The notes under the pieces are model-generated. The model saw nothing but the letters and a program-made list of their open reading frames with translations. It searched no databases and was not told the DNA's origin. A stretch of DNA of 64,000 nt, taken from contig NZ_CP092831.1 of assembly GCF_022531965.1 (NCBI RefSeq), positions 2,074,001 to 2,138,000 on the forward strand, read 5' to 3'. This DNA is from Paenibacillus peoriae (GTDB lineage: Bacteria; Bacillota; Bacilli; Paenibacillales; Paenibacillaceae). Below, piece by piece: positions 18,676 to 27,496 of this stretch (position 1 is its first letter; every line of letters starts with the position of its first letter). The position numbers were made by a program, and so were the translations under genes.

Positions 18676-19344
18676 ATGAATTTAAAGCAAAAAGCGGCCG
18701 AAAAAGCAGTTGAGGCGATTCTGGACGGTATGAAAGTAGGACTTGGTACAGGCTCGACAGCCTTTTGGGCTATTCAAAAAATCGGTGAGCGTGTAGCGCA
18801 AGGATTACATATACAGGCTGTAGCTACATCCCAAGCCTCGGAGGATCAGGCCAGGGAGCTGGGAATTCCCATCATTCCGTTTGATCAGATTGGAAGGCTT
18901 GACGTTACCATCGACGGTGCAGATGAGGTGAATGAGCAGCTGGTGCTGGTGAAAGGTGGAGGCGGAGCCCTACTGAGAGAGAAAATTGTGGAAAGCAATA
19001 GCGACCGATTAATTATTATTGTCGATGAGTCCAAGGATGTGAAGGTGCTGGGTGCATTTCCTTTACCTGTTGAGGTCGTACCCTTTGCCAGTGAATGGAC
19101 GTTGGAGGCCTTGCGGCAGACGGGCTGTAAAGCAGAGTGGCGTATGAAAGACGGCGAGCGCTACCTTACGGATAACGGTAATTATATTGCCGATTGTCGC
19201 TATGGTACGATTGAGAACCCGCAGGAGTTGGAAATCCGCTTGAACCAAATTCCGGGAGTAGTCGATAACGGACTGTTCATTAATATGGCGGACCAGGTGA
19301 TTATCGCACGGGCCAATGGACAGATCGACGTCCGTAACAAGTAA
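18676..19344 (+). CDS. rpiA: Ribose-5-phosphate isomerase A
   Basis: 222 aa. Start placed at the second ATG (18676) because GGGAG at 18663-18667 is too close to 18670. Interconverts ribose 5-phosphate and ribulose 5-phosphate in the pentose phosphate pathway, cytoplasm. Signature loops: GLGTGSTA (phosphate), TIDGADEV (catalytic Asp) and KGGGGALLREKIV (catalytic Glu/Lys). The stop codon overlaps the next ATG (TAATG), so the VanZ-like gene is translationally coupled. Confidence 0.96.
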   Translation: MNLKQKAAEKAVEAILDGMKVGLGTGSTAFWAIQKIGERVAQGLHIQAVATSQASEDQARELGIPIIPFDQIGRLDVTIDGADEVNEQLVLVKGGGGALLREKIVESNSDRLIIIVDESKDVKVLGAFPLPVEVVPFASEWTLEALRQTGCKAEWRMKDGERYLTDNGNYIADCRYGTIENPQELEIRLNQIPGVVDNGLFINMADQVIIARANGQIDVRNK

Positions 19345-19793
19345 TGTCTAGGACCCGTCTGCTTCATCATGTGGCATTGGTGTTATTGATTTTATATACA
19401 GGACTTCTATTATATTGGATGTTTCTCGGTTTTGGTCGTACATTACGGCCAGGACCCCCGTATTCGTATAATATTGTGCCGTTTGATACGATCAGGCAAT
19501 ACTGGCGGGCAATGGAGTCGTTTCCTTTTCGGGTATGGGGTATTAATTTGCTCGGTAATATTGGCGTATTCATTCCCTTCGGTATCCTTGTGCCTATCAT
19601 TTGGGTGTCCATGCGAAGTATAGGCAGTCTGTTGTTAACGATAGTGATCGCACTGGTCATTCTTGAGGTGTCCCAAATGCTGCTGGGCGCAGGTACAATG
19701 GATGTGGATGACATCATACTGAATGTTCTGGGAGTATTATGCGGCCGTATTGCCTACGTATTTTTACGTAAGAAGTTAGGGATTGCAATATAA
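19344..19793 (+). CDS. VanZ family membrane protein
   Basis: 149 aa with four membrane helices. The VanZ pattern is visible: YNIVPFDTIRQYW, then WGINLLGNIGVFIPFG, EVSQ and the closing MDVDDIILNVLGVLCG. VanZ from Tn1546 gives low-level teicoplanin resistance, but chromosomal VanZ-like genes are widespread and mostly without known role. Overlaps rpiA by one base. Confidence 0.9.
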   Translation: MSRTRLLHHVALVLLILYTGLLLYWMFLGFGRTLRPGPPYSYNIVPFDTIRQYWRAMESFPFRVWGINLLGNIGVFIPFGILVPIIWVSMRSIGSLLLTIVIALVILEVSQMLLGAGTMDVDDIILNVLGVLCGRIAYVFLRKKLGIAI

Positions 19794-19797
19794 TCGT

Positions 19798-19849
19798 CCT
19801 GCTCTCTGGATCAGTGTGTTAAGACTGGCTGAGAGCGGGCTTTTTTTAC
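19798..19849 (+). terminator. Terminator after rpiA-vanZ
   Basis: GCTCTC pairs with GAGAGC around a long loop that itself pairs partly, followed by GGGCTTTTTTT. Confidence 0.75.
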
Positions 19850-19930
19850 ATAATGAACTGTAATCTTCACATAATAGACGACAATTCCTCCATTTTTAGG
19901 CCGTAGGAGTAGGGGGAGGAACGCTTAAAC

Positions 19931-19972
19931 TTGACAAAAGCGCACAATTAAGATATCTTTGAATAAAGATAT
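19931..19972 (+). promoter_or_regulatory. Promoter with overlapping MarR operator
   Basis: TTGACA (19931-19936), 17-bp spacer, TATCTT (19954-19959). The inverted repeat ATATCTTT-GAAT-AAAGATAT (19953-19972) covers the -10 box and start region, the position expected for autorepression by the downstream MarR protein. Confidence 0.75.
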
Positions 19973-19992
19973 GAGTAACGGAGGCTGTTAAT

Positions 19993-20454
19993 ATGTCTGT
20001 AAAACCAGATGATCAGGACCTAGCACTTAACTTGTTCGTTGTTCTGGCTCGTGCTTATAATTCGGTCACGTCTCGTACGAATCGGGACATTCATAGTCAT
20101 GGATTAAATACAACAGAATTTGGTGTGCTTGATCTGCTGTATTATCGGGGGCCACAGCCTTTACAGAAAATTGGAGAAAAGGTACTAATCTCTAGTGGGA
20201 ATATTACGTACGTGGTCGATAAACTTCAGAAGAAAAACTTGCTTACCCGTCGTGCTTCGCAAGATGATCGGCGTGTGATTTATGCAGAATTGACTGATGA
20301 GGGACGTCACTTCTTTGAGCAAATATTCCCGCAGCATCATCGTGTCATTATGGAGACCGTGGATGGCTTATCTGTGGAAGAGAAGGAGCAGGCTATTCAT
20401 CTGTTAAAAAAGCTTGGACTAACGGCTGAGGGGCAGAAGAGTAACGGATCATAA
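19993..20454 (+). CDS. MarR family regulator, OhrR/MhqR-like
   Basis: 153 aa. Winged helix LQKIGEKVLISSGNITYVVDKLQKKN with wing SQDDRRVIYAELTDEG. The spacing and TFGVLDLLYYRGPQPLQKIG-like opening (here TEFGVLDLL) resemble the MhqR group that senses quinones through ligand binding, lacking a redox Cys near the N-terminus. ATG follows GGAGGCTGTTAAT. It is transcribed alone, so its other targets are elsewhere. Operator on its own promoter at 19953-19972. Confidence 0.92.
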   Translation: MSVKPDDQDLALNLFVVLARAYNSVTSRTNRDIHSHGLNTTEFGVLDLLYYRGPQPLQKIGEKVLISSGNITYVVDKLQKKNLLTRRASQDDRRVIYAELTDEGRHFFEQIFPQHHRVIMETVDGLSVEEKEQAIHLLKKLGLTAEGQKSNGS

Positions 20455-20487
20455 ATGGTGCATGTACAGGTTAAATCTGCTTTAGAT

Positions 20488-20519
20488 AAAATACCGACTT
20501 TTCGGTATTTTATTTTTTT
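20488..20519 (+). terminator. Terminator after marR
   Basis: Perfect 10-bp stem AAAATACCGA/TCGGTATTTT with a CTTT loop and a run of T residues. Confidence 0.92.
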
Positions 20520-20646
20520 GCCGTATTATGGGGGAGTAGGGTTAATGTAGGGACGCAAATCAGGTATAATTGTCTAATAGTCACGTCCGGAACAAATCCC
20601 CAGTACCTGTTCCAAATACAAAACCTTGTCGGGGAAGGAGCTGTAC

Positions 20647-21711
20647 ATGAGTATACAGCAATATACCGCAGGTGAATCGCTATTGATGCAAGCAGGAGCT
20701 TTGGCTGAATTAGTTACCCATAAGCAATACGAATTACAGCCCGATCTTTTGCAGCGTTTTGGGGATAACGGTAAAATAAAGACAAAACAAGATTCCATAT
20801 ATAGTTTGAACTATTTGGCTGAAAGTGTAATCATGAACAGCCCTATTTTATTTACACAGTATGTTTCCTGGTTAAAAAAGCTTCTGGAGGGTTTCGGCAT
20901 AACCCAAGAAGATTTGAGCATTAATTTCAGATTAATTCAGGAGACGTTGGTAAAGCACTTCGACCATACGGATAAAACCATGGTGCTGGAGCATCTGGAT
21001 TTGGGGATACAGCAAATTGGAAAGAAAGAGGAGTATGCTTCTTTTATTACAGGTGATAATCCCTATGCTACTGACGTGGCTCAGTATTTGGAGTATTTAC
21101 TCTCAGGTAATCGCAGACAGGCTTTGGATTGGATCGTTCGCTTGCTGGATGAGGGTATCTCTATTCAACATACTTATAAATATATTTTTCAAATTTCGCA
21201 ATATGAAATAGGCCGTCTATGGCATGAAGGCAAAATCACCGTCGGTCAAGAGCATTTTTGCACTGCCGTGACTCAATTTATTATTTCCAGCCTGTACCCT
21301 AGATGGATGGGGAGTGGAAGTGAGGAACGCTGCCTAGTGGCGGCGTGTGTAGGCAGCGAGCAGCATGAAATTGGAGTGCGCATGCTGGCTGATATATTTG
21401 AAATGGATGGTTGGGATACGTATTATTTAGGCGCCAATGTACCTAACCGGAGTCTGCTTCAGGCCATTGTGAGTTACAAGGCGGATGTAGTAGCTATCTC
21501 AGCTACCATGGCTTACCATGTACATCTAGTGAAAGAGTTGATTGCTCTCATTCGGCAAGACCCAACGACTAGCCATGTGAAAATTATGGTCGGAGGCTTG
21601 CCTTTTAATCTCGATTCCCTCTTGTGGCAAGAAGTAGGGGCGGACGGATACGCACCAGGTGCGGAAGAAGCGCTGGAGGTTGCGGGTGACTTACTTTCGC
21701 TCAGGAAATAA
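20647..21711 (+). CDS. Cobalamin-binding sensor protein with CarH-type light-sensor motif
   Basis: 354 aa from ATG 20647, preceded by AAGGAG at 7 bases; the upstream in-frame ATG (20626) has no RBS. Residues about 140-220 form the helical cap and contain W192-x9-E202-H203, the signature of AdoCbl photoreceptors such as CarH. Residues about 226-350 are the Rossmann B12 domain with the lower-ligand motif E-Q-H240-E-I-G and VGG at 315-317. The first 130 residues are helical and unrecognised; there is no MerR DNA-binding domain. No enzyme partner is adjacent; a hybrid histidine kinase begins 49 bp downstream. Likely a cytoplasmic light or cobalamin sensor feeding that kinase (inference). Confidence 0.88.
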   Translation: MSIQQYTAGESLLMQAGALAELVTHKQYELQPDLLQRFGDNGKIKTKQDSIYSLNYLAESVIMNSPILFTQYVSWLKKLLEGFGITQEDLSINFRLIQETLVKHFDHTDKTMVLEHLDLGIQQIGKKEEYASFITGDNPYATDVAQYLEYLLSGNRRQALDWIVRLLDEGISIQHTYKYIFQISQYEIGRLWHEGKITVGQEHFCTAVTQFIISSLYPRWMGSGSEERCLVAACVGSEQHEIGVRMLADIFEMDGWDTYYLGANVPNRSLLQAIVSYKADVVAISATMAYHVHLVKELIALIRQDPTTSHVKIMVGGLPFNLDSLLWQEVGADGYAPGAEEALEVAGDLLSLRK

Positions 21712-21760
21712 GGTTGGTTTTGTGAACCTGTAAGTCATTTTGTAAAGGGGGCCTTTTAAT

Positions 21761-23476
21761 ATGAAGGAACCGACAGCAGAAATGGCTGTTCTGCGGAAAA
21801 CGGTCGAACAATTAACGGATGAGATAGTGAAAAGCAAGGCTGAGGAAGAAAAGCTGCTGAATGAATTTTCAGCGATGAACAACGAGCTGGTTAATCTGCA
21901 GCGTCAGCTTGCCAAAAGCAATGCGGAATTATCACGGACGAAGGAAGAAGCGGTACGGGCTAATGACCTAAAGAGCACTTTTCTGGCTGTGGTTAGTCAT
22001 GAATTCAGAACGCCAATGAACGGAATACTTGGAATGATCGAAATGTTAGGTTCATCCAAACTTTCCCCGGATCAACGGCAGGCCATCGGTGTGATACGTG
22101 AGTCAGCCTCCCTGTTATTGAACATGATTAATAATCTGCTTGATATATCCAAAGTGGAAGCAGGACAGATGGAACTGGAGATCGGAAACGTCAGAGTTCA
22201 GGCGATTATGAGCCATGTTGCTCAGTTGTTGGAGCCGCAAATCTATCAGATGGGTAACCGGTTGAGTATAGAGACCGATACCGGTGTGGCAGAGCATCTG
22301 GAGGGAGATTCGGCAAGGATCATGCAGATCTTGCTCAATCTGTTGAACAATGCGAATAAATTTACGAGTGAAGGATTGCTCATCATTCGAACAAAATTAG
22401 TGGAGGAAACAAAAGACTCCCAACGTGTTCGGTTTGAGGTGCAGGATTCGGGTATTGGGATTTCACCGGAGGATCAGAATAAGCTGTTTCAGCCTTATGT
22501 ACAAGCCGGTGAAGGCAGCGCCTCCCAATATGGAGGAACGGGTCTAGGGCTATGGATATGCAGTTCATTTGTGGAACTCATGCAGGGAGAAATTGGGGTC
22601 GTCAGTACAGAAGGCCAAGGCTCCACGTTCTGGTTTGAAATTCCCCTCATGAAAGGATTGGAGCAGGCAGGCGAAATGGAGAAGCGTGAAAATGGTGATT
22701 TAAAGGTATTTAGCGAGTTGCTGCGTGAGCATAGTCATTCTCTAACTATTTTGGTGGCTGAGGATAATCGGGTAAATCGTCAGGTGGTGCAATTACAGCT
22801 TAACCATTTGGGATTCCAGCATATTGATTTTGCTGAGGATGGACAAGCTGCTGTAAAAGCGGCCTCCGAACGATCCTACGCTTGTATTCTAATGGATCAT
22901 TACATGCCTCTGCTAAATGGTCATGATGCGGCAAAAGCGATCCGCCAGCGGGAAGCAGAAAACCAGCAACCACCTGTACCGATCATTTCTTTGACCGGGA
23001 ATGTGTCTGAGGAGGATCAGGCACGGGGCCGGGAGGTTGGAGTGAACGATTACTTGATAAAGCCAGTAACGATTGAAAAGCTCTCTGAAAAGCTTGTCAA
23101 ATGGCTTCCAAAGCCGGAAACCGAGCCGATTTTGGATAAGGAAGTTATACGTGAAATTATGCTGCTGGACGAGGATGGCAGCACGGCACTACTGGAGTCA
23201 TTGGTCGAAATGTATACAAGTGATACACCTGCCAAAATCAATAAGTTAAGAGAACTGGCTGCTGTGGGCGAAGTCACAAAAGTAGTAGAGGCTGCTCATG
23301 AGTTGAAATCAGGCAGCGTGAGTCTGGGTGTCGGGCGTTTGTCCTCGTTGCTGTCGGATATTGAACAGCTTGCACGGGAGAACCGACTCGAGAATGCGAA
23401 AGCGAAGTTGTCTGCGCTCCAATCTGTCTATCAAGCAACGTGTTTAGAACTGGAACGCTATATTCACCAGTGCTAG
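21761..23476 (+). CDS. Soluble hybrid histidine kinase: HisKA-HATPase-REC-HPt
   Basis: 571 aa, no membrane segment. A coiled coil (about 10-66) leads into HisKA with His80 in VVSHEFRTPMNG, then the ATPase with LNNANKFTSEG (N box), DSGIGIS and GGTGLGLWI. A receiver domain (about 325-445) has acidic VAEDN, phospho-acceptor Asp379 in LMDHYMP and the conserved Lys in LIKPV. The C-terminal HPt domain has His513 in AAHELKSGS. All four relay stations are in one chain but there is no output domain, so phosphate must pass to a separate regulator not seen here. Co-transcribed with the B12 sensor; GGGGGCC precedes the ATG. The coiled coil is where sensor input probably enters. Confidence 0.93.
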   Translation: MKEPTAEMAVLRKTVEQLTDEIVKSKAEEEKLLNEFSAMNNELVNLQRQLAKSNAELSRTKEEAVRANDLKSTFLAVVSHEFRTPMNGILGMIEMLGSSKLSPDQRQAIGVIRESASLLLNMINNLLDISKVEAGQMELEIGNVRVQAIMSHVAQLLEPQIYQMGNRLSIETDTGVAEHLEGDSARIMQILLNLLNNANKFTSEGLLIIRTKLVEETKDSQRVRFEVQDSGIGISPEDQNKLFQPYVQAGEGSASQYGGTGLGLWICSSFVELMQGEIGVVSTEGQGSTFWFEIPLMKGLEQAGEMEKRENGDLKVFSELLREHSHSLTILVAEDNRVNRQVVQLQLNHLGFQHIDFAEDGQAAVKAASERSYACILMDHYMPLLNGHDAAKAIRQREAENQQPPVPIISLTGNVSEEDQARGREVGVNDYLIKPVTIEKLSEKLVKWLPKPETEPILDKEVIREIMLLDEDGSTALLESLVEMYTSDTPAKINKLRELAAVGEVTKVVEAAHELKSGSVSLGVGRLSSLLSDIEQLARENRLENAKAKLSALQSVYQATCLELERYIHQC

Positions 23477-23484
23477 ACCGTTTT

Positions 23485-23493
23485 CCCCCCCCC
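23485..23493 (+). repeat. Nine-C homopolymer
   Basis: A run of nine C between the kinase stop codon and the MFS ribosome binding site. Such tracts can vary in length and could affect the spacing or leader structure of the MFS message. Confidence 0.6.
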
Positions 23494-23534
23494 TTATTAG
23501 ACTTGCACGCGGAAGGAGAACGTAAGAGGCATAT

Positions 23535-24788
23535 ATGAAAGAACAGTTGCGTTCCATTCACCCGCTGGCCTGGACGATTATTGTCGGTACTATTTTCGGG
23601 CGGATGGCGACATCCATGAGTATCCCGTTTTTGTCAATTTACCTTACCACCCGTTTAGGAGTGTCCCCCTTTCATACGGGGGTGATCGTGTCGGTAAGCT
23701 CGTTGGTCGGCATTTTTGCCAGCTTTTACGGTGGATATATTTCAGATCGAATCGGACGGCGTAAGGTGATGTTGGTGTCCATTGCGAGCTGGGCGCTTGT
23801 ATTCGTTGCTTTTGCGTTGGCGGAAGCGGCCTGGGCCTTTTTTGTCATTAATGCTCTAAATGGACTGTGCAGGTCCTTGTTCGAGCCAACCTCGCGGGCG
23901 CTGTTATCAGATGTAACCCCCAAGGAGAAAAGACTGCTTATCTATAATATGAGATATGCGGCCATTAATGTTGGGGTAGTGGCAGGGCCGTTGCTTGGTT
24001 TGATGTTAGGATCTGCATCCAATGGTACGCCGTTCATGGTAGCTGCTGGTGTGTACGCACTATACGGAGTACTGTTGTTGATCCAATTTGCCCGTTATGC
24101 ATCGGATCTGCATATAGGTACAACGGCGAGAGAGGCTCCACTGCGAATGGCTGAGGCATTCCGTACAGCCAGCCGTGATCCGGTGTTTATGCCGATTTTG
24201 CTGGGAACGGTATTTTGTGTGATGGGCTATGCGCATTCCAATTCCACAATGCCTCAATTCTTGTCCTTATCCTTCGCGGAAGGAACTCGATGGTTTACAT
24301 ATATGCTGACGGTCAACGCGGTTTGTGTATTGGCATTTCAATATCCGCTGGTGCGGCTGGCAAGCCGATTTTCCCCGGTGAATTCTCTGATTGCAGGGAA
24401 TATATGTATTGCGGTCAGCCTGTTGCTGTGCGGTATGCTAAACTCAGGCTGGATGTTTATACTGGATATGGTGCTATTTACGGTTGGTGAAGTGTTATTG
24501 TTCACGATGCTGGACGTATTGATTGACCAAATTGCAGATGCTCAATATAAAGGGACCTACTTCGGTACAATCGGATTTAATAATTTGGGAAGCGTGCTGG
24601 CTCCTTTATTTGGTGGCTGGTTGCTGGATATCTATGGTCAAACGGCGCCGCTTGTTGTTTTTGTTCCGGTTGCCCTGTCGGTTGTGATTGGTATTCCGTT
24701 CCTTCTGGTCGCACGCCGCCGCCTGGTGCAGCGTACAGCACGGATCGCGGCTCAAGGAGGAGAATCGGTGCAGCAACTGTCATCATAA
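23535..24788 (+). CDS. MFS transporter
   Basis: 417 aa, about 12 membrane segments. Motif A is clear: GGYISDRIGRRKVML. Also NGLCRSLFEPTSRALLSDVTP in segment 4/5 and FNNLGSVLAPLFGGWL in the C half, as in YttB/MdtG-like exporters. GGAAGGAG lies 13 bases before the ATG. Starts 58 bp after the kinase gene and may be in the same transcript. Substrate unknown. Confidence 0.9.
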   Translation: MKEQLRSIHPLAWTIIVGTIFGRMATSMSIPFLSIYLTTRLGVSPFHTGVIVSVSSLVGIFASFYGGYISDRIGRRKVMLVSIASWALVFVAFALAEAAWAFFVINALNGLCRSLFEPTSRALLSDVTPKEKRLLIYNMRYAAINVGVVAGPLLGLMLGSASNGTPFMVAAGVYALYGVLLLIQFARYASDLHIGTTAREAPLRMAEAFRTASRDPVFMPILLGTVFCVMGYAHSNSTMPQFLSLSFAEGTRWFTYMLTVNAVCVLAFQYPLVRLASRFSPVNSLIAGNICIAVSLLLCGMLNSGWMFILDMVLFTVGEVLLFTMLDVLIDQIADAQYKGTYFGTIGFNNLGSVLAPLFGGWLLDIYGQTAPLVVFVPVALSVVIGIPFLLVARRRLVQRTARIAAQGGESVQQLSS

Positions 24789-24807
24789 AAAGGGAGTTGA
24801 GTGCAGG

Positions 24808-25362
24808 ATGAAGGCGGAAGAAGATGTGCTACGAGTCATACAATATATGAATGATCCGCAGGTACTGGAAGACTTGCGCTATGTGCGAGAGCTGAAGTTG
24901 CCGCAAGGATGTATTGCCGCAGGCTATGTACGTAACCGCGTTTGGGATAAGCTCCATGGCTATACAACGGCTACACCTTTAAACGATATAGATGTTATCT
25001 ATTTTGACCCGAAAAACACGCTAGAGGAACGAGATGAGTATCTAGAGTTGTCCTTGAACCGTAAGCAGGCCGGACGTAACTGGTCTGTCAAAAATCAGGC
25101 TCGGATGCATTTTCGCAACGGGGAGGCTCCTTATTCCTCGGTAGAGGATGCGATGAGCCGCTGGCCAGAGACGGCAACGGCGGTGGCGGTTAGATTGAAT
25201 GACAAGGATCAAATAGAGGTTATTTGTCCGCATGGATTGGAAGATCTGCTGGATATGCGGGTACGGCAAAGCCCTTTGTTTCGTCACACAACGGCTTTTC
25301 GGCAGCGTGTATTTGAGAAGCAATGGCTTGATAACTGGCCGTTGCTTATTATGGAGAATTAG
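24808..25362 (+). CDS. Nucleotidyltransferase family protein (DUF925/PF06042 type)
   Basis: 184 aa from ATG 24808; a longer frame upstream overlaps the MFS gene and is not used. Motifs: GCIAAGYVRNRVWDKLHG and the metal-binding pair in LNDIDVIYFD, followed by YSSVEDAMSRWPETATAVAVR. The fold is that of nucleotidyltransferases but no member I know of has a defined substrate. It follows the MFS gene by 19 bp. Confidence 0.88.
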   Translation: MKAEEDVLRVIQYMNDPQVLEDLRYVRELKLPQGCIAAGYVRNRVWDKLHGYTTATPLNDIDVIYFDPKNTLEERDEYLELSLNRKQAGRNWSVKNQARMHFRNGEAPYSSVEDAMSRWPETATAVAVRLNDKDQIEVICPHGLEDLLDMRVRQSPLFRHTTAFRQRVFEKQWLDNWPLLIMEN

Positions 25363-25405
25363 AGTGAAATCCTAATTTTAGGATATTAAGGAGAGACGAC
25401 AAACA

Positions 25406-25828
25406 ATGTTTAAAAATATAAAAATAGATTCAGATCGTGAGGAAGTTCTGGAGCTGTTAACCTACGCCGTGCTGGATCATCCTGAACGCGGAGAAACAGC
25501 TTTACGTACCTATCAAGGCTCGGATGACTGGAAGCTGTTCGGTGTAGAAGATGAAGGACTTATTGTAGGTATTGTCGGCTTTGAGGACCAGGAGGATGGA
25601 ACAACTGTAATTCGCCATCTGGCCGTGTTGCCTGAAAACCGTCATAGAGGATATGCCAGAGGTATGCTACTTACGCTCATTCAGGAGCGTAATCCAAAAC
25701 GGCTTACTGTGGACACGGATGCGGAGGGGGCAGATTTTTTCCGCAAAGTGGGCTTTGCCGTGTATGGATCAGAGGATTTGCCGGATGGTGGGCAATTCCA
25801 TTGTGTATATGAAATAGACGAAGAATAA
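25406..25828 (+). CDS. GNAT family N-acetyltransferase
   Basis: 140 aa. Acetyl-CoA loop NRHRGYARGMLLTLIQE preceded by TTVIRHLAVLPE. The C-terminal strand ADFFRKVGFAVYGSED is typical. AAGGAGAG precedes the ATG. Acceptor unknown. Confidence 0.9.
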   Translation: MFKNIKIDSDREEVLELLTYAVLDHPERGETALRTYQGSDDWKLFGVEDEGLIVGIVGFEDQEDGTTVIRHLAVLPENRHRGYARGMLLTLIQERNPKRLTVDTDAEGADFFRKVGFAVYGSEDLPDGGQFHCVYEIDEE

Positions 25829-25899
25829 GCGAATCTCCGGGTCCCGCGTCCCTCTTTCTACATAAGATATGTTATGCAGAAAGAGGGAGGTGGGTTTCA

Positions 25900-26544
25900 T
25901 TGGCGTACCACTACACAGCGATTGGAGATTCTTTAACAACAGGTGCAGGGACGTTGCTGAGCGGCGGATTTGTACCTATCTATCGGCGAATGGCAGAAAG
26001 ACATCTGCGTACGCCAGTCAGTTACGAGAATCTGGGAATTAACGGGCTGACATCGCAGGAGTTGCTGTCCATGGTCCGCAACAATCCACTTTTTCGGTCG
26101 GCGATCAGCCGGGCTGAACTTATAACGGTAACGATCGGCGGGAATGATCTGCGCCCATACATCAGCGCCCTTGCTGGAGAGTCCGGCTTGTCGGGTTCTT
26201 CCATTCCACAAGCGTTGAATCACACAAAAGAACATGTACGCCAAATTGTACATGCCCTGTATCAGATAAAGTCCGGTCAGCGTGAGCCATTTATCATTCG
26301 AATGGTGGGATTATATAATCCTTTTCCAGAAGTAAGGGAGGCGGGAGTATATGTGCGTCAGTACAACTCGTTTCTCTATACATTAGGCGGACCGAATTAC
26401 CGGGTGGCGAATATTTATCCCGCATTTGAGGGCTATGAACGGGCACTACTTTCGTTAGACCGGGTGCATCCGAACAGTCGTGGTTATCGCGTGATTGCGG
26501 AAGAGTTGAATCGGCTTGGTTATGCGCCATTAAGGCGAGCGTGA
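25900..26544 (+). CDS. SGNH/GDSL-family esterase
   Basis: 214 aa from a TTG start with AGGGAGGTGGG before it. Block I nucleophile in TAIGDSLTTGAGT, block III GGNDLRP and block V DRVHPN supply Ser, Asn and Asp/His. No signal peptide, so cytoplasmic. Related to the lysophospholipase/spore germination lipase group (YtbE/LipC-like), role not assignable. Confidence 0.9.
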   Translation: MAYHYTAIGDSLTTGAGTLLSGGFVPIYRRMAERHLRTPVSYENLGINGLTSQELLSMVRNNPLFRSAISRAELITVTIGGNDLRPYISALAGESGLSGSSIPQALNHTKEHVRQIVHALYQIKSGQREPFIIRMVGLYNPFPEVREAGVYVRQYNSFLYTLGGPNYRVANIYPAFEGYERALLSLDRVHPNSRGYRVIAEELNRLGYAPLRRA

Positions 26545-26578
26545 GAGGATGCTTTGGATCAGACAAAGTATATTAAAG

Positions 26579-26628
26579 AAAGAGGTTCATGATGACAGTA
26601 GAAACTGACCATTATGAACCTCTTTGTT
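26579..26628. terminator. Bidirectional terminator
   Basis: 12-bp stem AAAGAGGTTCAT/ATGAACCTCTTT between converging genes, with TTTG/T residues to the right and A residues to the left. Confidence 0.8.
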
Positions 26629-26646
26629 TGCGTTAGTAGGCGCTGT

Positions 26647-27324
26647 TTAGCCGATTGATTTACGAAATAAGCTACGCGCAGCCCACTTGCGCTCACTTCG
26701 TTTGCGGTATTTGGGTAGAGAGCGATAGACGGCAATGGACTGGTTAAAGGCTATAGTGGCTTCATCCTTGCGTCCCAGCATACGGTACATCAAGCCTGTC
26801 AGATAATAACCCTCGCTGGAAGAAGACTGAATCTCCTGAAATTGCTGCAGATAATGAAGCGACTTATTGACGTCACGTTCCTTGAAAGCAGCGGCTAAAT
26901 GCAAATAAGGCTCACCGTACTGTACCCGCGGGTTAATATCCAGTGCTTTTAGTAAATGTTGTTCTCCATCCTCCAGATGGTTTGTATGTACTTCAGCCGT
27001 TCCCCGTGCGTTCCAATAGTCTGCTGAGTCTTCATAACGGGATTGAATTTCCAATAAGAGCTCCAAAGCCTGCGGATATTTCTTGCTTTCGATCCAGATA
27101 CGAGCCAAATCGAACCTAGCAGCCACATCGTTGGTGTTTAGCGCAATCTGTTGGCGCAATCGAGCGGCATTGCGTCTTCTTTTCCATGGTTTGCTGATGC
27201 TGGGCAATACACCGACAAAGCTACGATCCAATATATAGATCACGATTAAGAGTACGAGCAGTGCCAGAAACGGGTTGCCGAGCAAACTCCATAGTAGAGA
27301 GAAAATTAAAAATTTCCCAATCAT
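26647..27324 (-). CDS. TPR-repeat membrane protein
   Basis: 225 aa from ATG 27324, which has AGGAGG upstream; the ATG at 27354 is not supported. Two closely spaced N-terminal hydrophobic stretches (IGKFLIFSLLWSLLGNPFLA and LLVLLIVIYIL) anchor it. Then four or so tetratricopeptide units (RFDLARIWIESKKYPQALELL, DYWNARGTAEVHTNHLEDGE, YLHLAAAFKERDVNKSLHYL, YYLTGLMYRMLGRKDEATIAF). Likely a scaffold facing the cytoplasm; partners unknown. Confidence 0.85.
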   Translation of the reverse strand: MIGKFLIFSLLWSLLGNPFLALLVLLIVIYILDRSFVGVLPSISKPWKRRRNAARLRQQIALNTNDVAARFDLARIWIESKKYPQALELLLEIQSRYEDSADYWNARGTAEVHTNHLEDGEQHLLKALDINPRVQYGEPYLHLAAAFKERDVNKSLHYLQQFQEIQSSSSEGYYLTGLMYRMLGRKDEATIAFNQSIAVYRSLPKYRKRSERKWAARSLFRKSIG

Positions 27325-27496
27325 TTTTCTCCAATCCTCCTGTGCATGTAACAATCCATACTTTCCACATTATAGCATAAGGCCGCTTTAAGGGGCATTA
27401 GCCTGATGAGATTTCGAAGGATGGTAGAGGGGGTGAGAAGAAAAACACTTATTTGTGATGCTCGGTGTATAGTTTTACGAGAAAAGGAACCTTTTT

